DNA of 61,061 nt, taken from NCBI GenBank assembly GCA_035277485.1, contig DATEKK010000106.1, positions 1-61,061 on the forward strand. The letters run 5' to 3'. The notes under the pieces were generated by a model. It saw only the letters and a list, made by a program, of their open reading frames with translations, was not told the origin of the DNA and did not search any database. Below, one piece after another: positions 1 to 9,454 of the stretch. Each line of letters starts with the position of its first letter. The stretch's first letter is position 1. The stretch comes from JADGGM01 sp035277485. Its GTDB lineage: Bacteria > Gemmatimonadota > Gemmatimonadetes > Gemmatimonadales > Gemmatimonadaceae. The position numbers were made by a program, and so were the translations under genes.

Positions 1-104
1 CCCTACGTCGGTGCTGGGCCGACACACGCTACGCGATTGGCCGCGACGCCCTGGGGCGTTTCCACGATCGCGTGACGCGTGCGTCGCGTTGGAGCATAGA
101 TCCA
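1..104. other. Leader upstream of rny, no gene recognised
   Basis: About 100 bases at the window edge. A short GC hairpin (46-59: ACGCC, loop CTGG, GGCGT) followed by TTTCC looks like the end of an upstream transcript. A 6S RNA is sometimes found near such genes in other bacteria, but too little is present here to support one. No convincing promoter or Shine-Dalgarno site is seen before the rny ATG. Confidence 0.3.
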
Positions 105-1691
105 ATGAGCGTAACCGCGCTGTATGCCGCGTTTGGCGTAGTGCTCATCCTCGCCGTCGCGGTTTTTTTTGTACTCGGACGAACGGCGGGACGCGCAGCA
201 GAGCGGCGCGCGTTAGCAGCCGCCAAGTCGACGGCTGAAGAAACGGCAGCGCGCATTACCGACGAAGCGCGCCGTGAAGCCGACACCCTCCGAAAATCTG
301 CGATCGTAGCCGGCAAAGAAGAGACGATCAAATTGCGCGAGGCCTGGGAGATCGACGCAGGCAGGCGGCGCGAAGAGCTCGAGCGCGCAGAGCGTCGCAT
401 GCAGGAGCGCGAGACGGGTCTCGATCGGAAATACGACATCCTCGATCAGCGCGACAAAGAGCTCGGTCGTCGCGGCAGCGATCTCGGCCGGCGCGAAAAG
501 ATCGTCGCGGATCGCGAAGGCGAGCTCGACAAACTCGTCGGCGAGGAGCGACGACGCCTCGAGCAGCTCGCGGGCATGTCCGCGCGTGATGCGAAAGCGG
601 AACTCATGAGCCGTCTCGCCGAGGAAGCACAGGCCGAGGCGGCAAATACTGTCCGGGAGATTCGCGAGTCCGCGCGAAGAAATGCTGAGCGCGAAGCGAA
701 AAAGATTGTGGCTCTGGCTGTTCAGCGTATAGCGGCCGAGCACACGTCGGAGATCAGCGTGTCGTCGGTGTCGCTGCCCAATGATGAGATGAAAGGGCGC
801 ATCATCGGGCGCGAGGGCCGCAACATCCGCGCGTTCGAGCTCGCCACGGGCGTCGACGTCATCATCGACGACACACCCGACACCGTCGTGGTCTCGTGCT
901 TCGATCCGGTGCGCCGCGAAGTCGCGCGGCTGGCTCTGCAGAAGCTGGTGGCCGATGGTCGCATCCATCCCGGGCGCATCGAAGAAGTGGTCGCCAAGTC
1001 GCGCAAGGAAGTCGAGGCGGCCATCCAGGAAATGGGCGAGCAAGCCGCGTACGAAGTCGGCGCGCACGGACTGCACGCGGAGCTCGTGAAGCTCGTCGGG
1101 CGGATGCACTATCGCACGAGCTACGGGCAGAACATCCTGCAACATTCCAAGGAAGTGGCGCACCTGGCCGGCATCATGGCCGCCGAGCTCGGTCTGGACG
1201 TCACGATGGCCAAGCGCGGCGCGCTGCTGCACGACGTGGGCAAAGTGCTCACGCACGAGCACGAGGGCACCCACGTGCAGCTTGGCGTCGAGGTCGCGAC
1301 CAAGTACGGCGAGAATCCGCTCGTCGTGAACTGCATTGCCGCACACCACGACGATGTGCCGCACGAGAGCGAAGTGTCGGTGCTGGTGCAGGCGGCGGAC
1401 GCGATTTCGGGCTCGCGACCGGGCGCGCGTCGCGAAGCGTTCGAGACGTACGTAAAACGTCTCGAGGGACTCGAGCGCATCGCGGCGAGCTATACCGGTG
1501 TGGACAAGGTGTTCGCCATTCAGGCCGGGCGCGAGATTCGCGTGATCGTGAATCCCGACGACGTGGACGACACGCGGATGACGTCGTTGAGCGAGGAGAT
1601 CGCGCGTCGCATCGAGGGCGAATTGCAGTATCCGGGGCAGATCAAAGTCGTGGTGATCCGTGAGCAACGGGCGGTGGACTTTGCCCGCTGA
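105..1691 (+). CDS. rny: Ribonuclease Y
   Basis: Membrane-anchored endoribonuclease that starts mRNA decay. The 528-residue protein shows the full family layout: one N-terminal membrane helix (about residues 5-24), a long charged coiled coil (about 30-200, rich in R, E, A), a KH RNA-binding domain with the GRIIGREGRN loop near residue 230, an HD hydrolase domain with HSKEVAHL near 345 and LLHDVGK near 375, and a conserved C-terminal domain. The ATG at 105 is preferred over one at 72 because it puts the membrane helix at the N-terminus and gives the usual family length. The last codons overlap folD, so the two are probably co-transcribed. Confidence 0.95.
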   Translation: MSVTALYAAFGVVLILAVAVFFVLGRTAGRAAERRALAAAKSTAEETAARITDEARREADTLRKSAIVAGKEETIKLREAWEIDAGRRREELERAERRMQERETGLDRKYDILDQRDKELGRRGSDLGRREKIVADREGELDKLVGEERRRLEQLAGMSARDAKAELMSRLAEEAQAEAANTVREIRESARRNAEREAKKIVALAVQRIAAEHTSEISVSSVSLPNDEMKGRIIGREGRNIRAFELATGVDVIIDDTPDTVVVSCFDPVRREVARLALQKLVADGRIHPGRIEEVVAKSRKEVEAAIQEMGEQAAYEVGAHGLHAELVKLVGRMHYRTSYGQNILQHSKEVAHLAGIMAAELGLDVTMAKRGALLHDVGKVLTHEHEGTHVQLGVEVATKYGENPLVVNCIAAHHDDVPHESEVSVLVQAADAISGSRPGARREAFETYVKRLEGLERIAASYTGVDKVFAIQAGREIRVIVNPDDVDDTRMTSLSEEIARRIEGELQYPGQIKVVVIREQRAVDFAR

Positions 1692-2562
1692 GCTGATCGA
1701 CGGCGTCGCGATCGCGCGGCAGATCCGCGAGGAGGTGGCGTGCGACGTCCAACGGCTCGCCCAACGCGGCATCGTGCCGGGCCTAACGGTAGTATTGGTG
1801 GGCGACGACCCGGCGAGCGCCGTGTACGTGCGCAGCAAGGGTAAGGCGACCGAAGAAGCCGGCATGCGCAGCGTCACCATTCGGTTACCAGCGGACACCA
1901 CGCAGGCCGATCTCGTCGCGCACGTGGACGCGTTGAACGCGGATCCATCCGTGCACGGGATTCTGGTGCAGATGCCGCTGCCCGGGCAGATCGACGCCGA
2001 CGCAATCGTTAGGCGCATCCGCCCGGAGAAGGATGTCGACGGATTCCATCCCGTGAACGTGGGCAAGAACCTGATTGGCGAGCGCGATGGGTTCGTGCCG
2101 TGTACGCCGGCGGGCGTGCAGGAGCTCCTCGTGCAGAGCGGCGTCGAGACGCGCGGCGCCGAGTGCGTCATCGTCGGGCGGAGCAACATCGTGGGCAAGC
2201 CGATGATGGCGCTCATGATGCAGAACGCGGCGGGCGCGAACGCCACGGTCACCGTGTGCCACAGCGCAACACGGGATCTCCCGTCGCACACGCGTCGGGC
2301 CGACATTCTCATCGTAGCGGCCGGACGTCCGCGCATGGTCACCGGCGACATGATTCGCCCCGGTGCGGTGGTGATCGACGTCGGCATCAACCGTGTCGTC
2401 GATGCGTCCGCCAAGAGCGGATACCGGTTGGTTGGCGATGTGGACTTCGAGAGCGCACGAGAAGTGGCGTCGCTCTTGACGCCGGTGCCGGGCGGCGTTG
2501 GGCCGATGACCATCGCCTTGCTGCTCAGGAACACCGTGCGCGCAGCGGAGCGGTCGGCGTGA
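1660..2562 (+). CDS. folD: Methylenetetrahydrofolate dehydrogenase/cyclohydrolase FolD
   Basis: Bifunctional enzyme that oxidises 5,10-methylene-THF with NADP and hydrolyses the product to 10-formyl-THF for purine and formyl-Met-tRNA synthesis. Visible signatures are the YVRSKGKA segment with the catalytic Lys of the YxxxK motif, QMPLP, the DVDGFHPVN loop, the PCTPAGV loop, the GRSNIVGKPM nucleotide-binding turn and the C-terminal TPVPGGVGPMT motif. Length, about 300 residues, is normal. The GTG at 1660 overlaps rny by 32 bases; a TTG at 1681 would also fit and makes the N-terminus more typical. The stop overlaps the xseA start as GTGA. Confidence 0.94.
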   Translation: MSNGRWTLPAELIDGVAIARQIREEVACDVQRLAQRGIVPGLTVVLVGDDPASAVYVRSKGKATEEAGMRSVTIRLPADTTQADLVAHVDALNADPSVHGILVQMPLPGQIDADAIVRRIRPEKDVDGFHPVNVGKNLIGERDGFVPCTPAGVQELLVQSGVETRGAECVIVGRSNIVGKPMMALMMQNAAGANATVTVCHSATRDLPSHTRRADILIVAAGRPRMVTGDMIRPGAVVIDVGINRVVDASAKSGYRLVGDVDFESAREVASLLTPVPGGVGPMTIALLLRNTVRAAERSA

Positions 2563-3839
2563 ACAAGCCCGGTCCGCGGCGTTCGTCGCCGCCGGACGCG
2601 CCGGATCTCTTCGACGCGCCGGGCGCACCGCCGCGCCCGCGCGTCCCGCGGCGGCGGGAGCCGGAGCCTAACGCATATCGCGGCGCGTCACTCGAGAGCG
2701 CGATGAGCGTGTCCGAGCTCACGCGCGCGGCAAAAGACATCGTCGAAGGCGCCTTTCCGCCGCTCTGGGTGCGCGGCGAAGTGGCCACGTTCTCGCAGCA
2801 CCGGAACGGGCACTGGTACTTCTCGCTTCGCGACGCATCCGCGCGCATTCGCTGTGTGATGTGGGCAACGGACACGCAGCGCGTTCCGGCGGCGCCGGAC
2901 GAGGGCATGCAGGTGACGGCGTACGGCCGGATGACGGTGTATGCGCCGCAGGGCGACATGCAGCTGGTGGTGTCGGCGCTCGAAGCGTCGGGCGATGGGT
3001 TGTGGCGAAAGGCACTCGAGCAGTCGGTCAAGCGCCTCACGGCCGAAGGGCTGATCGATCCGAAGCGCAAGCGCCGGGTCTCTCCGTATCCGCGGCGCAT
3101 CGCGGTGATCACGAGCCCCGACGGCGCGGCGCTGCACGACATCATCGCGGTCGTTAGGCGCCGGTGTCCGATCGTCGAAATCGTGGTCGTTCCGGCGAGC
3201 GTGCAGGGCGACGGCGCGGCGCGCGAGCTCGTGGCCGCGATCCGCCGGGTGAGCCGCTGGCGCCGTATCGATACGGTGATCGTCGGCCGCGGTGGCGGCT
3301 CGCGCGAAGACCTGTGGGCGTTCAACGACGAGCGCGTGGCGCGCGCCCTCGCCGCGTGTCCCGTTCCAACGATCTCCGCGGTCGGACACGAGGTCGACGT
3401 GTCGCTCTGCGACCTCGTCGCCGACCTGCGCGCGGCCACGCCGTCCGCAGCGGCCGAAGCCGCCGTTCCGGTCCTGGCCGACGTTCGCGCTCGCGTCGCC
3501 ACGCGAACCGTGGATCTGCGCGTGGCGCTCGAGCGCCGCGCCATGCGCGCACGCCGCCAGTTCGAGCAGACCGCGCGCGACATGCGCAACGGCCTGGAGC
3601 GGCTCACGGCACGCCGCCGCGCGCGACTCGAGATCGCCGCCGGCCGCCTCGATGCGCTGAGCCCGCTGGCTACGTTAGGCAGGGGCTACGCGCTGGCGAC
3701 GGACGAAAGCGGGCACGCGCTCATGAGCGCCGCGCAGTTCGAGCGCGGGCGCGCGTTCCGATTGCGGCTGCGCGACGGGCAGGTGGGCGCGCGCACCGAG
3801 AGCGCGACGGTCAATCCCGCGCCGCCGCAGGAGCCCTGA
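2559..3839 (+). CDS. xseA: Exodeoxyribonuclease VII large subunit
   Basis: Catalytic subunit of exonuclease VII, which degrades single-stranded DNA to short oligonucleotides. An N-terminal OB fold (LWVRGEVATFSQHRNGHWYFSL, from about residue 69) is followed by the nuclease core with GRGGGSREDLWAFND near 244 and AVGHEVDVSLCDLVADLRA near 275, then a basic helical region. The GTG at 2559 overlaps the folD stop by four bases and gives 426 residues. An ATG at 2703 is the alternative, which would remove a Pro/Arg-rich, probably disordered first 48 residues. xseB follows after 3 bases. Confidence 0.93.
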   Translation: MNKPGPRRSSPPDAPDLFDAPGAPPRPRVPRRREPEPNAYRGASLESAMSVSELTRAAKDIVEGAFPPLWVRGEVATFSQHRNGHWYFSLRDASARIRCVMWATDTQRVPAAPDEGMQVTAYGRMTVYAPQGDMQLVVSALEASGDGLWRKALEQSVKRLTAEGLIDPKRKRRVSPYPRRIAVITSPDGAALHDIIAVVRRRCPIVEIVVVPASVQGDGAARELVAAIRRVSRWRRIDTVIVGRGGGSREDLWAFNDERVARALAACPVPTISAVGHEVDVSLCDLVADLRAATPSAAAEAAVPVLADVRARVATRTVDLRVALERRAMRARRQFEQTARDMRNGLERLTARRRARLEIAAGRLDALSPLATLGRGYALATDESGHALMSAAQFERGRAFRLRLRDGQVGARTESATVNPAPPQEP

Positions 3840-3842
3840 CCC

Positions 3843-4055
3843 GTGTCGTACGAAGAAGATCTGGCGCGCATCGAAGCGATCGTGGCCGAGTTGGGCCGCG
3901 ACGACGTGGCGCTCGACCGCGCGCTCGCGCTGTTCGAGGAAGGCGTCGAGCGGCTGCGCGCCGCGTCCAAGGCCCTCGAGCGCGCCGAGGCGCGTGTGCG
4001 CGTGCTCATCGAGCGCGCCGATGGAACATTCGAGCTTGGCCACTTCGACGGCTGA
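3843..4055 (+). CDS. xseB: Exodeoxyribonuclease VII small subunit
   Basis: Small helical subunit that coats the XseA helices and regulates exonuclease VII. The 70-residue product starts SYEEDLARIEAIVAELG and has the family pattern of two helices with LDRALALFEEGVERL. A GTG start lies 3 bases after the xseA stop. The downstream prenyl synthase gene starts inside its 3' end, an xseB-ispA arrangement common in bacteria. Confidence 0.93.
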   Translation: MSYEEDLARIEAIVAELGRDDVALDRALALFEEGVERLRAASKALERAEARVRVLIERADGTFELGHFDG

Positions 4056-4944
4056 CGCGGTCGCGGACCAGTTCGCGGCCGATCGCGCGGCGGTCGACGC
4101 GGCGCTGCAAGCCCTCTGCGCGCGCGGGCTCGCGGGCGTGCCTAACGACGTGTCCGCCGCCATCCGCTACAGCCTGCTCGGAGAAGGGAAGCGGCTGCGC
4201 GCGCTCCTGCTGCTCGCGGCGTATCGCGCGTCCGGCGGTGACGCGGATGCAGACGCTCTCGCCGCGGCCGTCGAGATCGTGCACGCGTATTCCCTCGTCC
4301 ACGATGATCTCCCGTGCATGGACGACGACGACGTGCGCCGCGGACGACCCACCACGCACAAGGTGCACGGCGCGGTGGTCGCCGCCACGGCCGGCATCGC
4401 GATGGTGCCGCTCGCGGCGCGCGCCGCGTGCGACGCCGCGGCGGCGCTCGGGTTGCCCGTGACCGCCCGCGGCGCCATTGTTCGAGAACTGATGCGCGCA
4501 TCCGGTGCGGGCGGGATGGTGGGAGGCCAGCTCCTCGATTTGGCCGGCGAGGGACACAGCTTGTCGCTGGCCGATCTCGAGCGGGTGCACGGAGCGAAGA
4601 CCGGCGCGCTCATCGCGGCATCGGTGCGCATCGGCGGGATCGCCGCGTGCGCGAACGCGGCGCACGCCGAAGCGCTGGACCGATACGGCCGGGCCGTGGG
4701 CCTGGCGTTTCAAATCGCCGACGACGTGCTCGACGTGACGTCCACGACGGCGCAGTTGGGCAAGACGGCCGGCCGCGACGTCGCGTTGGGCAAGAGCACC
4801 TATCCCGCCCTCCTCGGCATTCCGGGCGCGGTAGCCCGGGCGGATGCGCTCACGCGCGAGGCGTGCGATGCCTTACGCGAGCACGGCCTGTTGACGCCCG
4901 CGCTCGAGCGCCTGGCGCGGTTCGTGGTGTTGCGTACCTCGTAG
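4021..4944 (+). CDS. ispA: Polyprenyl (farnesyl/geranylgeranyl) diphosphate synthase
   Basis: Trans-prenyltransferase condensing IPP with allylic diphosphates to C15-C20 chains. Both aspartate-rich metal-binding motifs are present: DDLPCMDDDD, read DDxxxxD, in the first and FQIADDVLD in the second, plus the GEGKRLRALLLL and GGQLLDLAGE segments. The seven-residue first motif is the bacterial farnesyl or type II geranylgeranyl form, but chain length cannot be fixed by eye. The chosen ATG overlaps xseB by 35 bases; a TTG at 4036 is possible. It sits directly before dxs, placing precursor supply and chain elongation together. Confidence 0.9.
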   Translation: MEHSSLATSTADAVADQFAADRAAVDAALQALCARGLAGVPNDVSAAIRYSLLGEGKRLRALLLLAAYRASGGDADADALAAAVEIVHAYSLVHDDLPCMDDDDVRRGRPTTHKVHGAVVAATAGIAMVPLAARAACDAAAALGLPVTARGAIVRELMRASGAGGMVGGQLLDLAGEGHSLSLADLERVHGAKTGALIAASVRIGGIAACANAAHAEALDRYGRAVGLAFQIADDVLDVTSTTAQLGKTAGRDVALGKSTYPALLGIPGAVARADALTREACDALREHGLLTPALERLARFVVLRTS

Positions 4945-4962
4945 TCTCGAGACAATCAACGC

Positions 4963-6855
4963 ATGTCCATTCTCGATCGCATCGATAGTCCGGCGGATCT
5001 CAAGACACTCACACGCGACCAGTTGCGCACGCTCGCCACGGAGATTCGCGTGGCGCTGATCGACAGCTGCTCCCGCACCGGCGGCCATATCGGCGCCGGG
5101 CTCGGCGTCGTCGAGCTGGCGGTGGCGCTCCACTATGTGCTCGACACGCCGCACGACCAGATCGTGTGGGACGTTGGGCATCAGGGATATCCGCACAAGA
5201 TGCTCACGGGCCGCAAGGACCGTTTCGAGACACTGCGCCAGGAGGCGGGCATCTCCGGCTTCCTCAAGCGCGACGAGAGCCCGTACGACGCCTTCGGCGC
5301 CGGCCACGCCGCCACGGCGATCTCGGCTGCGTTAGGCATCGCGACCGCGCGCGACCTGCGCGGCGAGGACTACCGTGTCGCCGCCGTGGTCGGCGACGGC
5401 GCGCTCACTTGCGGCCTGTCGTACGAGGGACTCAACAACGCCGGCGCGTCCGATCGCGACATCATCGTCATCCTCAACGACAACGAGATGTCCATCGCGC
5501 CTAACGTCGGCGCCATCTCGAAGTACCTCGGCTCGATCCAGCGCAACCCGATCTACAATCGCGTGCGCGGCGCGATCGGCTTCGTGGTCGACGAGCTGCC
5601 CGGACCGCTCTCCGGCATCGGCACGCTCGTGCGCCGGTGGGAAGAGAGCATGAAGAGCTTCCTCACACCCGGCGTGCTGTTCGAGGAGCTCGGCTTCCGC
5701 TACTTCGGCCCGATCGATGGACACGACCTGAACGTGCTCGTCGACACGCTCGAGGCGGTGAAAGGCATGCGCACGCCGCGGCTGGTGCACGTGATCACGC
5801 AGAAAGGGAAGGGCTTCCCCGCCGGCGACCACTCGGAGAAGTGGCACGCGCTGCCGCCGGGCCACGACCCCGCGACGGGCAAGCCGCGCCGCGCGTCGAC
5901 CGCCAAGCCGGCCTACACGGCGGTGTTCGGCAAGGGCCTAACTGAGTTGGGCACGGAGCGGAAGGACGTCGTGGCCATCACCGCCGCCATGCCGGCCGGT
6001 ACCGGCACGGGCGTGTTTGCGAAAACCTTCCCGAACCGCCACTTCGACGTCGGCATCGCCGAGGGACACGCCGTCACCTTCGCGGCGGGACTGGCCACGC
6101 GCGGCGTGCGACCGGTGTGCGCCATTTATTCGACGTTCCTCCAGCGCGCGTACGACAACCTCATCCACGACGTCGCGATCCAGCACCTCCCCGTCATCTT
6201 CTGCATGGATCGCGCGGGCCTCGTGGGCGAGGACGGCCCAACGCACATGGGCCTCTACGACATCGCGTACCTGCTCGCCGTCCCCGGCATGGTGGTCACC
6301 GCGCCCAAGAACGGCACCGAGATGATCGCCCTGCTGCGTGCCGCGCTCGACTACACCAAGGGACCGTTCTCGATTCGCTATCCGCGCGACGCGTCGCCCG
6401 ACGCCGTGCCGGCCGCCGGCACCATCCCGGCGGCTCCGTTAGGCACCTGGGAAGTGCTGCGCCAGGGCGCCGACTACGCGGTGCTCGCCACGGGCACGAC
6501 GGTACTGCCGGCGCTCGCCGCCGCCGAACAAATGGCCGCCGAGGGCATCGATTGCACCGTCGTCAACTGCCGCTACCTCAAGCCGTACGACGAGGTCACC
6601 CTCACCGCCATCGCCGCGCAGCACAAACGTGTGCTCGTCGTCGAGGAAGGCACCGTGATCAACGGCTTCGGCGCGTTCATGTCCACGGTGATCGAGCGGC
6701 TCGATCCCGCGGTGCGCGTCGCGGTGCACGGCGTGCCGGACCGGTTCATCGAGCAGGCGCCCCGCGCGCGGCAGCTCGAGCTCGTGGGCCTCGATGCTGG
6801 TGGCATCGCCCGCCGTATCCGCGCGCTGCACGAGACCGAGGCGCTCACCGGGTGA
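4963..6855 (+). CDS. dxs: 1-deoxy-D-xylulose-5-phosphate synthase
   Basis: Thiamine-diphosphate enzyme making DXP from pyruvate and glyceraldehyde 3-phosphate, the entry step of the MEP isoprenoid route. The 630-residue protein has the DXS order: N-terminal ThDP domain with RTGGHIGAGLGVVELAVALH, WDVGHQGYPHK and the GDGALTCGLSYEGLNN cofactor motif near residue 145, a transketolase pyrimidine domain with VGIAEGHAVTFAAGLA, and a C-terminal domain with YPRDASPD. The later MEP enzyme dxr is at 58.5 kb. The stop codon overlaps the nadK GTG by four bases. Confidence 0.96.
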   Translation: MSILDRIDSPADLKTLTRDQLRTLATEIRVALIDSCSRTGGHIGAGLGVVELAVALHYVLDTPHDQIVWDVGHQGYPHKMLTGRKDRFETLRQEAGISGFLKRDESPYDAFGAGHAATAISAALGIATARDLRGEDYRVAAVVGDGALTCGLSYEGLNNAGASDRDIIVILNDNEMSIAPNVGAISKYLGSIQRNPIYNRVRGAIGFVVDELPGPLSGIGTLVRRWEESMKSFLTPGVLFEELGFRYFGPIDGHDLNVLVDTLEAVKGMRTPRLVHVITQKGKGFPAGDHSEKWHALPPGHDPATGKPRRASTAKPAYTAVFGKGLTELGTERKDVVAITAAMPAGTGTGVFAKTFPNRHFDVGIAEGHAVTFAAGLATRGVRPVCAIYSTFLQRAYDNLIHDVAIQHLPVIFCMDRAGLVGEDGPTHMGLYDIAYLLAVPGMVVTAPKNGTEMIALLRAALDYTKGPFSIRYPRDASPDAVPAAGTIPAAPLGTWEVLRQGADYAVLATGTTVLPALAAAEQMAAEGIDCTVVNCRYLKPYDEVTLTAIAAQHKRVLVVEEGTVINGFGAFMSTVIERLDPAVRVAVHGVPDRFIEQAPRARQLELVGLDAGGIARRIRALHETEALTG

Positions 6856-7718
6856 CGCGCCTCGGCGTGGTGGGCAATCGCCGCTACGAGCGGCTGCACG
6901 ACGTGCTGCACACGCTCAAGCGGCGCGGCCCCGACCTCGGCATGACACTGCTGTACGAGGACGAGCTGCTCGAGGCGGGCGCCGATGGCGAGCTGCTCGA
7001 GGACCCGACGCGCATCGACGCCCTCCTCACGCTCGGCGGCGACGGCACCATGCTCCGCGGCGCGCGTCTGGTCGCGGGCCGCCAGATCCCCATCCTCGGC
7101 GTCAACCTTGGCCGTCTCGGGTTCCTCACGGCGTGCGCCGGCGAAGAGCTCGAGAGCGCGCTCGAGCGGTTTGCGCAGGGCGACTACACAGTGCAGCACC
7201 GCATGGCGCTCGAGGCGCGCACCTCGCGCGCGCACGCGGATCGCCGGCGCGCACTCAATGACGTGGTGCTGCACAAGGGTGGATTCGCGCGCGTCGTCCA
7301 CCTGCGCGTGTCGGTCAACGGCGAAACGATCGGATCCTTCGTGGCCGACGGTCTCATCGTTTCGACGCCCACCGGGTCGACGGCGTACAGCCTGTCGGCG
7401 GGAGGGCCGGTTGTCGTGCCGACGGTCGAGTCGATCGTGCTCACGCCGATCTCGCCGCACACCCTCGCGGTCCGGCCGGTAGTTCTACCACCGTCGGCCG
7501 AGGTGGTCGTGCAAGTAGATGATGGGCCCGAAGAGCTTTTGGTTACGATCGACGGCCAGACCGGTACAACATTCGGCACCGGCGACACTCTCACGGTCCG
7601 GCGGGCGGATCGGCCGGTGCTCTTGGTGAATTTCCGTGGCGCAACGTTCTTCAGCCGCATGCGGCGCAAGCTGACGTGGGGCGGATTGCGGGAGCGCGAC
7701 GAGAACGACAGGTGCTGA
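6852..7718 (+). CDS. nadK: NAD kinase
   Basis: ATP-dependent NAD kinase that supplies NADP. The 288-residue protein carries the diagnostic GGDGTMLRGAR motif near residue 62, NLGRLGFLT near 85 and the TPTGSTAYSLSAGGP nucleotide-binding loop near 172. The GTG start overlaps the dxs stop (GTGA), which points to translational coupling. The C-terminus (RRKLTWGG) overlaps recN by seven bases. Confidence 0.95.
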   Translation: MTRLGVVGNRRYERLHDVLHTLKRRGPDLGMTLLYEDELLEAGADGELLEDPTRIDALLTLGGDGTMLRGARLVAGRQIPILGVNLGRLGFLTACAGEELESALERFAQGDYTVQHRMALEARTSRAHADRRRALNDVVLHKGGFARVVHLRVSVNGETIGSFVADGLIVSTPTGSTAYSLSAGGPVVVPTVESIVLTPISPHTLAVRPVVLPPSAEVVVQVDDGPEELLVTIDGQTGTTFGTGDTLTVRRADRPVLLVNFRGATFFSRMRRKLTWGGLRERDENDRC

Positions 7719-9454
7719 CCGAGCTGCGCATTCGGAACTTCGCGATCATCGACAGTCTCACGCTGCCGCTCGAGCCGGGGTTCAACGTGCTCACCGGCGA
7801 GACGGGAGCTGGGAAGTCCATCGTCGTGGGTGCGCTCGCGCTATTGTTAGGCGAGCGCGCGAGCACAGATGTCATTCGCACCGGGGCCGACAAGGCGACG
7901 GTCGAGGGTGTGTTCGACATCGGCGCCACTGCCGGCGTGCGGGCGCTGCTCGATGCGCACGGCATCGATGCCGACGAAGGTCTCGTCGTGCTGCGCCGCG
8001 AAGTAGCGGCGTCCGGGCGCACGCGCGCGTGGATCAACGACGCGTCCACCACGGCGGGCGTGCTCGCCGAGGTCGGCCGGACGCTCGTGAATCTGCACGG
8101 GCAGCACGAAGCGCAATCGCTGCTCGATGCCGACTCGCAGCGCGATCTGCTGGATGCGTTCGCCGGCGCCGGCGCCGCGGCGGCGACGGTGCGCGATCGC
8201 TACGACACCATGCACGCGCTCGAGTCCGAGATCGACTCGCTGCGTCGCCGAGCGGCCGACGCGGAGCGGCGCGCGGACTATTTGCGGCACGTCGCGCGCG
8301 AAATCGAAGACGCCAAGCTCTCCGCCGGCGAGTCTGAGGCACTCGAGGAAGAAGCACGCCGCCTCGAGCACGCGGACGAGCTCCGCGCTCTCGCACAGGG
8401 CATGGCCGACGCGCTGCAGCAGTCGGAGGCCAGCGTCCTGCCCAACCTGGCGCACGTGAACAGGTCGCTGGGCGCGATTCAACGCATCGATCCCGGTCTC
8501 TCGCGTCTGCAGGATCTGTTCGACAACGGCTACTACGCCCTCGAAGAGCTCGCGCGTGCGCTCGAGGACTACGCATCGAGCGTCGATCTCGACCCCGCGC
8601 GCCTCGCGGAAGTGGAGCGCCGCCGCGACGTGGTGTTCCGCCTAACGAAGAAATACGGCCCAACGGTGGCCGACGTGCTCGAGGCCGGACGCGCCGCGCG
8701 CGCCGAGCTCGACCTCGTGGACACGGCGTCGCTCGACATCCGGCAGCTCGAGCAGCGCCTCGCCGCCGCGCGCGACGCATTCGCCGCGGCGGCCGGCGAG
8801 CTCACGGTGCGACGTCGCGATGGCGCGCGCCGCTTGAGCATGGAAGTCGACGCGCTGCTCCCGGAGTTAGGCATCCCCGACGGGAAGTTCAGCGCACGCC
8901 TCGTCGCGCGCGGCGCCCCGGCCGCTACGGGCGCGGAAGACATCGAATTTCTCGTGGCGCTCAACGTGGGGCACGACGCCCGGCCGCTGGCGCGCGTCGC
9001 CTCCGGCGGCGAGCTCTCACGCATCATGCTGGCGCTCAAGACCATCCTCGCGCGCGTCGATCACGTCCCGACGCTCATTTTCGATGAGGTCGACGCCGGC
9101 ATCGGCGGACGGGTGGGCCTGCAAGTGGGCGACACGATGCGCCGCGTCGCCGGGCACCATCAGGTGCTCGCCATCACGCACCTCGCCCAGATCGCCGCGC
9201 GCGCGCACCACCACGTGGTGGTCAGCAAGGGCGCGCGCGGCGGGATCACCACGGCCGACACGCACATCGTACGCGATGACGAGCGCACGCACGAAATCGC
9301 GCGCATGTTGGGCGGCGACGAAGCCAGCGACACGGCGCTCGCCCACGCGCGCGAGCTGCTCGCCAACGCCGCGTCACCCGCGACGTTTCCCGCATCGACG
9401 CCCAAGCCGCCGGCGCGCGGCGCGCCGCGTCGTCAGGGCTCGCGGCGCCGCTGA
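7712..9454 (+). CDS. recN: DNA repair protein RecN
   Basis: SMC-like ATPase acting in double-strand-break repair. Walker A GETGAGKS lies at about residues 28-35, the paired coiled-coil arms fill the middle, and the ABC signature VASGGELSRIMLALK and Walker B LIFDEVDAGIGG (about 454) are near the C-terminus, as in the family. The 580-residue length is typical. A GTG at 7712 gives the conserved LTELRIRNFAIIDSL start. The adjacent nadK-recN pair occurs in many bacteria. The 3' end overlaps the convergent gene by 22 bases. Confidence 0.95.
   Translation: MLTELRIRNFAIIDSLTLPLEPGFNVLTGETGAGKSIVVGALALLLGERASTDVIRTGADKATVEGVFDIGATAGVRALLDAHGIDADEGLVVLRREVAASGRTRAWINDASTTAGVLAEVGRTLVNLHGQHEAQSLLDADSQRDLLDAFAGAGAAAATVRDRYDTMHALESEIDSLRRRAADAERRADYLRHVAREIEDAKLSAGESEALEEEARRLEHADELRALAQGMADALQQSEASVLPNLAHVNRSLGAIQRIDPGLSRLQDLFDNGYYALEELARALEDYASSVDLDPARLAEVERRRDVVFRLTKKYGPTVADVLEAGRAARAELDLVDTASLDIRQLEQRLAAARDAFAAAAGELTVRRRDGARRLSMEVDALLPELGIPDGKFSARLVARGAPAATGAEDIEFLVALNVGHDARPLARVASGGELSRIMLALKTILARVDHVPTLIFDEVDAGIGGRVGLQVGDTMRRVAGHHQVLAITHLAQIAARAHHHVVVSKGARGGITTADTHIVRDDERTHEIARMLGGDEASDTALAHARELLANAASPATFPASTPKPPARGAPRRQGSRRR

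Noticed and set aside
1..71. Possible 6S RNA 3' end upstream of rny
   Set aside because: Only a fragment is in the window and no diagnostic 6S fold can be checked.
213..2534. 773-codon open frame on the - strand over rny and folD
   Set aside because: Shadow of two well-supported genes; no domain, start signal or plausible composition.
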